Shown here piece by piece: positions 1 through 6,113 of a stretch of DNA of 7,388 bases (position 1 is the stretch's first letter; each line of letters begins with the position of its first letter). The notes beneath the pieces were generated by a model, which saw nothing but the letters and a program-made list of their open reading frames with translations, was not told where the DNA came from and did not search any database. The stretch covers positions 1 through 7,388 of the forward strand of contig JBPEXY010000263.1 of NCBI GenBank assembly GCA_052031065.1, read 5' to 3'. Origin of the DNA: JBPEXY01 sp052031065. GTDB lineage: Bacteria > Pseudomonadota > Gammaproteobacteria > Immundisolibacterales > Immundisolibacteraceae. The translations under genes were made by a program, and so were the position numbers.

Positions 1-122
1 CCGTGCTTGGTCGCCATCACCGTCGTTAACGCCGCCGTCAGCGTGGTCTTGCCATGATCCACGTGACCTATCGTTCCCACATTCACATGCGGCTTCGTTC
101 GCTCAAATTTTTCCTTGGACAC
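1..122 (-). CDS. tuf: Elongation factor Tu, N-terminal 40 codons (3' part outside window)
   Basis: EF-Tu is the GTPase that carries aminoacyl-tRNA to the ribosome. The visible N-terminus begins MSKEKFERTKPHVNVGTIGH and continues into the P-loop GHVDHGKT at residues 19-26, where E. coli EF-Tu has it. The start is GTG at 120-122. It is supported by a GAGAGG Shine-Dalgarno 7 nt upstream and by the fit to the family N-terminus. The gene is cut by the left window edge; the family is about 394-397 residues long. It lies 110 nt downstream of tRNA-Thr(GGU), so it corresponds to the tufB copy of the conserved tRNA-tufB operon. A GTG start is less usual for such a highly expressed gene. Identification is essentially certain; whether a second tuf copy exists elsewhere cannot be seen. 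Confidence 0.97.
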   Translation of the reverse strand, partial: MSKEKFERTKPHVNVGTIGHVDHGKTTLTAALTTVMATKH

Positions 123-129
123 CAGAAGA

Positions 130-135
130 CCTCTC
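130..135 (-). promoter_or_regulatory. Ribosome binding site of tuf
   Basis: GAGAGG on the minus strand, 7 nt before the GTG start of EF-Tu. It fixes the start of the gene at this GTG. Confidence 0.75.
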
Positions 136-232
136 GATAAATGATTAATAACCGTTTCCGGTCAACGCTAGATGACAAACCAACTAAACTCTAACCAAAC
201 AAACAGATACCGCCAGAGCGACATCTAAAAAA

Positions 233-308
<76 letters not shown>

Positions 309-405
309 CTTTACCCTGCGCTTCCAGGGAACAGGCTTTCGCCATGGCGAACCACAGAGCTATCCTCACTTACCAACGAAGGGAGGATGCACAGCACCTC
401 TATAC
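309..405 (-). other. tRNA spacer with three small inverted repeats
   Basis: The 97-nt spacer between tRNA-Gly and tRNA-Thr(GGU) is the longest inside the cluster and holds three possible hairpins. These are CCCTG/CAGGG at 314-318 and 325-329; a perfect 14-bp palindrome TTCGCCATGGCGAA at 338-351; and ATCCTC/GAGGAT at 362-367 and 383-388. In the precursor RNA these could serve as processing or stability structures. No T-run follows any of them, so they do not look like intrinsic terminators. The function is inferred. Confidence 0.4.
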
Positions 406-479
406 TGGAGCGGGTGATGGGAATCGAACCCACACTATCAGCTTGGAAGGCTGAAGTTCTACCATTGAACTACACCCGC
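406..479 (-). tRNA. glyT: tRNA-Gly (anticodon UCC)
   Basis: A 74-nt cloverleaf with acceptor GCGGGTG/CACCCGC. The anticodon stem CAGCC/GGCTG-type pairing encloses loop CTTCCAA with anticodon TCC, reading GGA and GGG. The T-arm carries GGGTTCGATTCCC, the discriminator is T, and the CCA is encoded. It is third in the cluster, as in the E. coli operon. Confidence 0.97.
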
Positions 480-510
480 CTGAACTTACCTTGATCCCTG
501 ACGCGTACCC

Positions 511-595
511 TGGTGGAGGGGGTAGGATTCGAACCTACGAAGGCGGAGCCAGCAGATTTACAGTCTGCCCCCTTTGGCCACTCGGGAACCCCTCC
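511..595 (-). tRNA. tyrU: tRNA-Tyr (anticodon GUA)
   Basis: An 85-nt class II tRNA with acceptor GGAGGGG/CCCCTCC. The anticodon stem CAGAC/ATCTG region has loop CTGTAAA with anticodon GTA, reading UAU and UAC. A long variable arm typical of bacterial tRNA-Tyr is present, the T-arm contains GGTTCGAATCC, and CCA is encoded. It is second in the cluster. The 63-nt spacer before it (596-658) contains a 5-bp hairpin, TCTGC-GTTA-GCAGA, at 614-627. Confidence 0.97.
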
Positions 596-658
596 AGAAA
601 TCGAGCCGGGCATTCTGCGTTAGCAGACAAGGGATGTCAACAGAAATCCTGCGGGAAA

Positions 659-734
659 TGGAGCTGGTGACAGGAGTCGAACCCGCGACCTGCTGATTAC
701 AAATCAGCTGCTCTACCAACTGAGCTACACCAGC
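659..734 (-). tRNA. thrU: tRNA-Thr (anticodon UGU)
   Basis: A 76-nt cloverleaf with acceptor GCTGGTG/CACCAGC. The anticodon stem CTGAT/ATCAG encloses loop TTTGTAA with anticodon TGT, reading ACA and ACG. The T-arm contains GGGTTCGACTCC and the CCA is encoded. It is the first gene of the tRNA-tuf cluster, so the operon promoter should lie just upstream, between 735 and about 830. Confidence 0.97.
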
Positions 735-761
735 TGTTTTTTACTGCGATTAAAAACCGGT

Positions 762-767
762 ATTGTA
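762..767 (-). promoter_or_regulatory. Candidate -10 element of the tRNA-tuf operon
   Basis: TACAAT on the minus strand, one mismatch from TATAAT, ends 27 nt before the first tRNA. A start about 7 nt downstream of the box would leave a leader of about 20 nt. No good -35 hexamer is seen 16-18 nt upstream. A second possible -10, TATTAT, lies further upstream in the same gap. No convincing intrinsic terminator separates the preceding SPOR gene from this region, so some read-through from the birA-coaX operon is possible. Confidence 0.3.
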
Positions 768-826
768 CGATTAAACCGGCCAATCGGTTCGATAATACCC
801 TTGGGAATATTCTGGACGAGCTTTGG

Positions 827-1759
827 TCAACTTTCCGGCACCCGATCACACGAGACGGGTTTGATCTCTTTGGCAGACGCCCCCTTGAGAGCTTCCTCAA
901 CCAATTCCTGAGTTGCGGTTGTTTTGAAACTCAACCAACGGCGACTGTATTCGGTTTCACGCAACAGCACTTCGGCCTCCACTCCGGCCTGCTTTAAACG
1001 GCGCAGGTGTCCCTCTGCACGATCCAGGTCTTTAAACAACCCCAGGGAGATCAGGAACGGATATTCTGCAGAACCCGGCCGGTAGTGATCTCGAAACCCT
1101 TTACTGTTGAGAGTGTCGATCCAAGCAGCGACTTCAGCTTCCGAGGTCGCCGCATTCACCGCGACCCAGTGGCGCTGTTCACTGTAAGGCTCTTCTATTT
1201 CTCCCCAGACAGGGACTTCCACCAAAGACACCAGGGCCAACGCAACTGTCTCCAGCTCAGCAAAGGTGTCAAAAGGTCCGTACTGAAAACAGCGCCAACT
1301 CTGCTCAGCAACCTCAACCGCTACTGGAGAATCGTTTTGATCGACTCTGACGCCACTTGGTTCGGAGAGCGGCTGCTCATCCGGCACCAGGTCAGTATCC
1401 GCGGCAAGACCAACGGGCTCTTCAACGAACTGCACCTGCGCGACTCCCTGTGTGCGGGAACTGCTCAGCGGCTGATCCACATCACCAGACCCCGAGGTCT
1501 CTGGGTGTTCAGCCGACTGAGACACTACACTTACAGCCGCTTTCGACACCTGCGTCGTTGAACCTGGATCATCTTCTGGGTAACGCGCTAATGGCTCAGA
1601 TAACTCACTTAATAGCCTGATAGTATTCAAATTGCTGGGAAGCGGCTCAACTACCACTTCCCCTTGCGAATCGAGCTTGCTAAGCACCACCGGTTCGATC
1701 ACGACCATGATCACCAGAGATATCGACACTAACAGCAAGGAAAGGTTAATCCACTTCAA
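827..1759 (-). CDS. Membrane-anchored SPOR-domain-like protein
   Basis: A 310-residue protein with no established specific function. Residues 5-26 form one N-terminal hydrophobic helix, a likely inner-membrane anchor. Residues 27-153 are a low-complexity acidic and Ser/Pro-rich linker, presumably periplasmic. Two SPOR-like units follow: CFQYGPF at 157-163 with the strand HWVAV at 198-202, and ISLGLF at 237-242 followed by a helix and LLRETEYSRRWLSF. SPOR domains of known proteins such as FtsN and DamX bind denuded septal peptidoglycan, so a role in cell-wall or division-site biology is inferred. The start is TTG at 1757-1759, with GGAAG 6 nt upstream. No in-frame ATG precedes it, because the coaX stop TAA lies in the same frame 12 nt upstream; the first internal ATG would cut into the membrane helix. 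Tight spacing suggests cotranslation with coaX. Genes of this type commonly sit between coaX and the tRNA-tuf operon in Pseudomonas-like bacteria. Confidence 0.85.
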   Translation of the reverse strand: MKWINLSLLLVSISLVIMVVIEPVVLSKLDSQGEVVVEPLPSNLNTIRLLSELSEPLARYPEDDPGSTTQVSKAAVSVVSQSAEHPETSGSGDVDQPLSSSRTQGVAQVQFVEEPVGLAADTDLVPDEQPLSEPSGVRVDQNDSPVAVEVAEQSWRCFQYGPFDTFAELETVALALVSLVEVPVWGEIEEPYSEQRHWVAVNAATSEAEVAAWIDTLNSKGFRDHYRPGSAEYPFLISLGLFKDLDRAEGHLRRLKQAGVEAEVLLRETEYSRRWLSFKTTATQELVEEALKGASAKEIKPVSCDRVPES

Positions 1760-1771
1760 CTGTCTCTTCCA

Positions 1772-2536
1772 TTATTGGTCAGCCAGCCACTGCATGCCTT
1801 CAAACACCAGATGATCAACAGTTTCAACCTTGTTGACAAGCTTCCCGGCGAGGAAACCCCGTACATAGGGATAAATGCGTTCTGCATCTCCGCCAGTGAG
1901 TAAGACGGCCGGCGGAAAACCGATCTGGGTTACTATCCGCTCGACCACTGTACGGATTCCACCCACTACCGACCAAAACACGCCGTTTGCCACAGCAGCG
2001 GAGGTCTCTTTTGCAAAAACCTCCCGCCGAGCAACAACTGCCGTCGACTGATTACCGGTATGACGGTAAAAGCTCTCTTCGGCGATCCGTATGCCAGGCA
2101 AAATGACCCCACCCTGGTGCGAACCATCAGACAGAACGGTATCAATGGTTATTGCGGTACCACAGCTGATGACCACAACCGATGAACGGACGCGCATCCA
2201 ACCGGCAATCAATACCGCCCATCGGTCCACCCCAAGTTGTTCTGGTTGATGATAACCGTTGCGGACTTCACCGAAACGCGAAGAGCTGCGAAGTGTCTCT
2301 GCTTCTATCCCCCAACGAATTCGGCATTGATCTGCGAACATATCGGCCAGGGCAGAATCGGCGACACACCCCAGCACAACGCGGAGCGGAGGCTTGTGCG
2401 CTCCATCAAGTAGTTTGATCACCTTATGGTTAAGCGCGTCACCAGTCGCGCCTTCCCTTACAACAAACCAGGACTGGTCAAATTCGCCGGCATAGGCTAC
2501 CTTAATCTTGGTGTTTCCCGCGTCAATCAGCAACAC
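1772..2536 (-). CDS. coaX: Type III pantothenate kinase
   Basis: CoaX phosphorylates pantothenate with ATP, the first step of coenzyme A synthesis, in the cytosol. The 254 residues show the ASKHA-fold motifs in order: DAGNTK at 5-10, GVDRW at 102-106, CGTAITID at 125-132, GGVILPG at 142-148, and LLTGGDAE at 213-220. The length fits the family. The GTG at 2534-2536 is chosen because GGAGAGG lies 9 nt upstream and the protein then begins directly with the first strand, as in relatives. The alternative GTG at 2552-2554 has no ribosome site and would add six residues. The chosen start overlaps the end of birA by 14 nt, indicating translational coupling. One oddity is that the residue before CGTA is Ser124, where Pseudomonas CoaX has Asp (DLGTA). 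The other two acidic positions, Asp5 and Asp104, are kept. Confidence 0.93.
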   Translation of the reverse strand: MLLIDAGNTKIKVAYAGEFDQSWFVVREGATGDALNHKVIKLLDGAHKPPLRVVLGCVADSALADMFADQCRIRWGIEAETLRSSSRFGEVRNGYHQPEQLGVDRWAVLIAGWMRVRSSVVVISCGTAITIDTVLSDGSHQGGVILPGIRIAEESFYRHTGNQSTAVVARREVFAKETSAAVANGVFWSVVGGIRTVVERIVTQIGFPPAVLLTGGDAERIYPYVRGFLAGKLVNKVETVDHLVFEGMQWLADQ

Positions 2537-3518
2537 GAACCGACACCTCTCCACTGGAAAGGTTGACTGGCCCAGCGCTCGTTTCGACAGTCAACAACCC
2601 CTGTTCAGTCACCCCTCTGGCTATCGCAGCGATTTTTCCATCATCCCGGTCAATCGTTACCGGCTTATCGCGTAACCAATCAAGACTCTGCCAGCGGTGG
2701 ATGAAAGCGCTGAACCCCTGCTCCTGAAAACACACCAGCCCACCGAAAAGCCTTTGCGTCAACTCCCTGGCAAGCAGGTTTCGCGAGAGCTTTGTACCCA
2801 CTACCTGCCTGCAACTAACCCAGGGTTGGTCAATTGCGGATAGCTCATCACGGCTCATGTTTACGTTAATACCCACTCCGATCACCGCCCAGACAGTACC
2901 ACCAACCTCACCACGCAGTTCAATCAGAATGCCAGCCAGTTTTTTCTCATTAACGATCAAATCATTGGGCCACTTTAGCATGACTCCAGACACCCCAACG
3001 GCCGCCAGTGATTCCGCCACAATCACCCCTATCGCAAGACTTAAACCCGATAAAAAAGTGGTCTGTTCAAACGGCCAAGCTAGCGAATAATTGAGGTTGG
3101 TCGCGAACGGCGCGTGCCAGTTGCGGCCGCGTCTGCCGCGACCCTGACTTTGATATTCCGCCAGACAGAGAAACGGCATCTGTGGCCGGCCGAGGACACA
3201 ATCAAGCAAAAACTGGTTGGTCGAAGCAAGTTCAGAAAAAACCTCGAGCTCCATCGGATAAGGCAACCCTGGCGGCCTGATCACAGCGGCATCAAGCAGC
3301 TCCACACTCCCGTCAATCAGCTGATATCCAATGCCTCGAGCATGTTCAACTTCGATACCGCCACGTTCGAGCAGTTTCAGCGACTTCCAGATCGCCGCTC
3401 GGGAAACCCCAAGCGAATCTGCGATACTCTGTCCACTGTGCTGCTTGCCGTCAGCCAGGGTTTTCAATACCCGCCAATGCAACCGCGGTAACTCACTAAC
3501 TGACAGGTCAGTATCCAT
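2523..3518 (-). CDS. birA: Bifunctional biotin-protein ligase and biotin operon repressor BirA
   Basis: BirA activates biotin to biotinyl-AMP and attaches it to the biotin carboxyl carrier protein of acetyl-CoA carboxylase; with its HTH domain it can also repress biotin genes. The 331 residues show a winged HTH at about 16-68 (HSGQSIADSLGVSRAAIWKS), the biotin-binding loop GRGRRGR at 126-132, KWPNDL at 182-187, KKLAGIL at 192-198, GVGINVN at 214-220 and a C-terminal SH3-like domain from about 285. The presence of the HTH makes it the group II bifunctional type. The ATG at 3516-3518 has no clear ribosome site, and about 12 residues precede the usual family start, so a later start such as TTG at codon 15 or another internal codon is possible. 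It is the first gene of a birA-coaX-SPOR gene run. No palindromic biotin operator of the TTGTAAACC type was seen in the 65 nt before it. Confidence 0.95.
   Translation of the reverse strand: MDTDLSVSELPRLHWRVLKTLADGKQHSGQSIADSLGVSRAAIWKSLKLLERGGIEVEHARGIGYQLIDGSVELLDAAVIRPPGLPYPMELEVFSELASTNQFLLDCVLGRPQMPFLCLAEYQSQGRGRRGRNWHAPFATNLNYSLAWPFEQTTFLSGLSLAIGVIVAESLAAVGVSGVMLKWPNDLIVNEKKLAGILIELRGEVGGTVWAVIGVGINVNMSRDELSAIDQPWVSCRQVVGTKLSRNLLARELTQRLFGGLVCFQEQGFSAFIHRWQSLDWLRDKPVTIDRDDGKIAAIARGVTEQGLLTVETSAGPVNLSSGEVSVRVAD
2546..2552 (-). promoter_or_regulatory. Ribosome binding site of coaX, inside birA
   Basis: GGAGAGG on the minus strand, 9 nt before the GTG at 2534-2536, within the last codons of birA. 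The longer alternative start at 2552-2554 is preceded by AACCTTTCCA, which has no Shine-Dalgarno character. This site therefore decides the start of coaX. Confidence 0.65.
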
Positions 3519-3573
3519 ACAATGTAATTTTGTAACGGAGAACCAGAAACGTCACAGCACTTATCTGCGACTT

Positions 3574-3581
3574 AAAAAAAA
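3574..3581 (-). terminator. U8 tract immediately after tRNA-Arg
   Basis: Eight T residues on the minus strand begin two bases after the discriminator base of tRNA-Arg. The GC-rich acceptor stem (GCCCCGA/TCGGGGC) or a refolded T-arm would be the only hairpin available, so the tRNA itself may act as the stem of an intrinsic terminator. This would separate tRNA-Arg from birA. The T-run is seen; its function is inferred. Confidence 0.45.
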
Positions 3582-3583
3582 CG

Positions 3584-3657
3584 TGCCCCGAAGAGGATTC
3601 GAACCTCTGGCCTTCCCCTTAGGAGGGGGACGCTCTATCCAGCTGAGCTATCGGGGC
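3584..3657 (-). tRNA. tRNA-Arg (anticodon CCU), CCA not encoded
   Basis: A 74-nt cloverleaf in which every stem pairs perfectly: acceptor GCCCCGA/TCGGGGC, D-stem GCTC/GAGC, anticodon stem TCCCC/GGGGA around loop CTCCTAA, and T-stem AGAGG/CCTCT around TTCGAAT. The anticodon CCT reads the rare codon AGG. The discriminator A is followed by CG and a T-run, not CCA, so the 3' end must be completed by CCA nucleotidyltransferase. The other four tRNA genes in this window encode CCA. It stands alone between the dehydratase gene and birA. Confidence 0.96.
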
Positions 3658-3880
3658 AGAAAAGTTGGTTAACTGTTTAGTCAATCGTGAGTTAGACACA
3701 TACCTTTTCACCAATCAGCGTAAATTTTCTGCACCTGCTGATTGAAGTGGTTCAATAAACTGTTCGATCTAGAGGCTCAGCCAGTACGTCCAGTACGTCA
3801 GCCAAACAGACCCTATCTATGAGCGCCTGCCAGAGAATACAAAGCACGGTAGCGTTTAGAAAATTGCTGCTAGCGGGTGA
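3658..3880. other. Intergenic region between dehydratase gene and tRNA-Arg
   Basis: These 223 nt contain no supportable gene. The promoter of tRNA-Arg should be here on the minus strand, but no pair of good hexamers at proper spacing was found. There is also no clear terminator for the dehydratase gene, which ends at 3881. A 9-bp tandem repeat at 3781-3798 is the only visible structure. Confidence 0.5.
3781..3798. repeat. Two tandem copies of a 9-bp unit
   Basis: CCAGTACGT occurs twice in direct succession, followed by CAGCC and preceded by CTCAG, so the flanks are partly similar too. It lies in the gap between the dehydratase gene and tRNA-Arg. It may be a simple duplication; no function is evident. 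Confidence 0.6.
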
Positions 3881-5842
3881 TCAACCAGAGGGGTGCAATT
3901 CAACTATTTTGGTCGCTTTACTACCGCCTAAGTCGTATTTTTCAATTGATTCTTCACCCTCACTCGACGGTAGCGAGGGCACCAACGTGGATAGGTTGCC
4001 CCTCAGTTCTGGCGCCACTTGAACAGGCACCCCCCCCACCAATGCTTCCATCATATTTGCTAGCACCTGCTCCAGCAAGTGAGACTCTACACCACAGCCT
4101 ACAGCACGCAATATTTTGCCGTGAGAGGTACCGACCTGCTGCTCCTCCGGGTAAAACAAGGTTTCATGCATTTTTTCCCCTGGCCTCAGCCCAGTATATT
4201 CAATATCAATATCTTCTATCGGCTCTAAACCGGCCAGCCTGATCATCTGCTTCGCGAGATCAATAATTCGAACTGGCTCGCCCATTTGCAGAACATAGGT
4301 TTGCCCACCTTCTCCTTGAGCCGCCGCCTGCAAAACCAGTCCCGACGCTTCCGGAATCGTCATGAAATAGCGAGTCATTTCTGGGTCAGTAACGGTGACC
4401 GGCCCACCCTTTTCAATTTGACTTCGGAACAGGGGCACCACAGACCCCGCTGACCCCAACACGTTTCCAAACCGCGTTACGATTATTTTGGTCTTTAGTC
4501 CATCGCTCTGTGCATCTGAACAAATAAGTTCAGCAACCCTTTTAGTAGCGCCCATCACATTGCACGGATTAACAGCCTTGTCAGTGGAAACGAGCACAAA
4601 CCGCTCTACTCCATAATCCAGACTGTGCTGCAAGACATTCCGGGTTCCAAAAATATTCGTTTCCACACCTTCAGCTTCATTGGTTTCAAGTAGCGGAACA
4701 TGTTTATAAGCAGCCGCGTGCAGGACGACATCAGGACGATATTGTTTAAAGAGGTAGTCCAGTTTCTGGTTGTCGCGCACATTCCCTAGAACCGGTACCC
4801 ACCGGCTGCCATCAGAAATCTTGCCCAGTTCCTGATCAATCCGATAGAGATTAAATTCGCAACTATCCAGCGCAATCAAGCAACCTGGAGAAAAGCGGCT
4901 GACCTGACGACATAGTTCGCTGCCAATCGATCCTCCCGCCCCAGTGACCAGAACATTTTTACCTAACAAAAGCTCCTCTAATTTAGCTTCGTCCAGCGCC
5001 ACCGGATCACGACCCAGGAGATCCTCTATTTCCACTTCTCGCAACCGAGCCCCCAGGTCAGCTGCGTCGGAAAGTTCCTCTACTGATGGTATCGTACGGC
5101 AAGGAACCGAAGCCTGAGCACACAACTCAACCACCTTCTGTCTTGCGGCGTGCGATGCACCCGGCATTGCCAGCACAACCAGGTCAATGTCCTCCTGTAA
5201 AACCACAGCGGGTAACTGCGCTATTTTGTCGCACACTCTTACTCCATGGAGCTCGCTGCCTAATTTACGCCTGTCGTCGTCCAGTATCGCTACGGGACGT
5301 AACCCGCCATTGCGCAGTAGATCCCTAACCAAAAGCTCGCCTGTTGTTCCTGCACCCACTATTAGCGCACGGGGAATATCCGTAGCGTCGAAGGAAAAAC
5401 GGTGATCTTTGAACCAACGATAGAAAAGCCTTGGCACGGAGATGCCAATCATCAAAAACATAGGGTAGAGAAGCAAAGTAGTCCTCGGCACACCAACCAG
5501 CCGATTATGTGCGATTGCCAGGAAAACGGTGAACACCCCGCCGATAACCACCGCTTTGATAATTCGCACAAGATCGGGAATGGACGCAAACCTCCATACC
5601 CCACGATAAAGCCCGAAAAACCAATAGCTTAAAGGGTGAATAACCAGGCCGATAGCAAGAAGAGGCGCAAGATCCGAAAACATCTCCTGCGGTTGCCATT
5701 CCAGGTTATACCTGACCATATAGGCAAGAATAATTGACGGCCCAACCCAGCCGACATCATGTAAAAAAGCAAAAAAACGCCGCTTGTTGAACCCCCTGCA
5801 GACGATCACGCTAAACCCACGCTCACTGTAAAGCCCCAGCAT
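3881..5842 (-). CDS. wbpM: Membrane-bound UDP-GlcNAc 4,6-dehydratase family protein (WbpM/FlaA1/CapD type)
   Basis: Proteins of the WbpM group convert UDP-GlcNAc to a UDP-4-keto-6-deoxy-HexNAc, the precursor of sugars such as QuiNAc, FucNAc or bacillosamine for O-antigen, capsule or protein glycosylation. The 653 residues match the long form (WbpM is about 665). Four hydrophobic segments lie near residues 30-44, 60-79, 95-111 and 121-140. A first nucleotide-binding fold has GAGTTG at 163-168. The catalytic SDR domain has GAGGSIG at 301-307, YKHVPLLE at 379-386, STDKAVNP at 419-426, Met430 and Lys434 where classical SDRs have Tyr and Lys, and LRPGEKMHE at 552-560. The Ser-Met-Lys arrangement is that described for WbpM. 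The ATG at 5840-5842 is preferred over TTG two codons upstream; neither has a strong ribosome site. The last 35 or so residues are a charged tail of low similarity to the family core. The exact sugar product cannot be told from sequence. Confidence 0.9.
   Translation of the reverse strand: MLGLYSERGFSVIVCRGFNKRRFFAFLHDVGWVGPSIILAYMVRYNLEWQPQEMFSDLAPLLAIGLVIHPLSYWFFGLYRGVWRFASIPDLVRIIKAVVIGGVFTVFLAIAHNRLVGVPRTTLLLYPMFLMIGISVPRLFYRWFKDHRFSFDATDIPRALIVGAGTTGELLVRDLLRNGGLRPVAILDDDRRKLGSELHGVRVCDKIAQLPAVVLQEDIDLVVLAMPGASHAARQKVVELCAQASVPCRTIPSVEELSDAADLGARLREVEIEDLLGRDPVALDEAKLEELLLGKNVLVTGAGGSIGSELCRQVSRFSPGCLIALDSCEFNLYRIDQELGKISDGSRWVPVLGNVRDNQKLDYLFKQYRPDVVLHAAAYKHVPLLETNEAEGVETNIFGTRNVLQHSLDYGVERFVLVSTDKAVNPCNVMGATKRVAELICSDAQSDGLKTKIIVTRFGNVLGSAGSVVPLFRSQIEKGGPVTVTDPEMTRYFMTIPEASGLVLQAAAQGEGGQTYVLQMGEPVRIIDLAKQMIRLAGLEPIEDIDIEYTGLRPGEKMHETLFYPEEQQVGTSHGKILRAVGCGVESHLLEQVLANMMEALVGGVPVQVAPELRGNLSTLVPSLPSSEGEESIEKYDLGGSKATKIVELHPSG
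4030..4037 (-). repeat. G8 homopolymer inside the dehydratase gene
   Basis: Eight consecutive G residues on the coding strand encode part of Val-Gly-Gly-Val at about residues 602-605 of the dehydratase. Slippage would change the last 50 or so residues, beyond the conserved SDR motifs. It could be a contingency tract or simply a chance run from GTG-GGG-GGG-GTG codons. Confidence 0.7.
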
Positions 5843-5850
5843 TTGCAATA

Positions 5851-5873
5851 AAGCTTCTAGAAACTTTTTCTAG
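5851..5873. repeat. Two overlapping inverted repeats before the dehydratase start
   Basis: CTAGAAA-CTT-TTTCTAG at 5857-5873 is a perfect 7-bp inverted repeat with a 3-nt loop. It overlaps AAGCTTCTAGAAACTT at 5851-5866, a 16-bp palindrome with a single mismatched pair. Both lie 9 to 31 nt upstream of the dehydratase ATG. They could be an operator dyad or two mutually exclusive leader hairpins that affect ribosome access. The repeats are seen directly; the role is inferred. Confidence 0.55.
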
Positions 5874-6048
5874 CAAAAACTTAAAACCCCGCATATCGGA
5901 AAACCTGAAAACCACTCGTTGATTCCGCGCCTACATGTAGCGTGCATAAGGCCAATGCCATCCAGAATAGATACTGGAGGGTCCATCTCCCTAGTCTCGC
6001 CAGAAGCCGCTGTGGCCGTGTAACGCGCATATGGTCTGTTATTAAGCA

Positions 6049-6077
6049 GTAACCTGAAGTGAATGCGATAGTATACT
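6049..6077 (+). promoter_or_regulatory. Candidate sigma-70 promoter of the flavoprotein gene
   Basis: TATACT at 6072-6077 is one base from TATAAT. At 17-bp spacing the -35 position reads GTAACC (6049-6054), only three of six matches to TTGACA. Transcription would start near 6084, leaving a leader of about 30 nt that includes GGAAGAAGA before the ATG. Confidence 0.35.
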
Positions 6078-6113
6078 TACGCCAAGCAATTTTTAGTGGA
6101 AGAAGATCAGACA

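Larger units (their letters stand above)
5849..6113. other. Divergent intergenic region between dehydratase and flavoprotein genes
   Basis: The region must hold the outward promoters of both genes. It contains the overlapping inverted repeats near the dehydratase start and a TATACT box before the flavoprotein. A minus-strand frame of 49 codons (5881-6030) begins ATG and would encode a peptide with one hydrophobic stretch, but it has no ribosome site and resembles nothing I recognise. It might be a decayed gene end or chance. Confidence 0.5.

Noticed and set aside
774..789. Inverted repeat AACCG-N6-CGGTT as terminator of the SPOR gene
   Set aside because: The stem is only 5 bp and no T-run follows on the minus strand; it also lies next to the candidate promoter.
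1007..1561. Plus-strand frame of 184 codons
   Set aside because: It is antisense to the SPOR-domain gene, has no recognisable motifs and is explained as a shadow of a GC-biased coding region.
3519..3583. Biotin operator before birA
   Set aside because: Only an isolated TTGTAA-like half is present; no matching dyad half at proper distance was found.
3584..3657. Integration site of a genomic island at tRNA-Arg
   Set aside because: No integrase gene and no second copy of the tRNA 3' end were found within the window, and the glycan-type genes lie on the 5' side of the tRNA, opposite to the usual island side.
5086..5328. Plus-strand frame inside the dehydratase gene
   Set aside because: Antisense shadow of the dehydratase, whose family motifs are continuous on the other strand.
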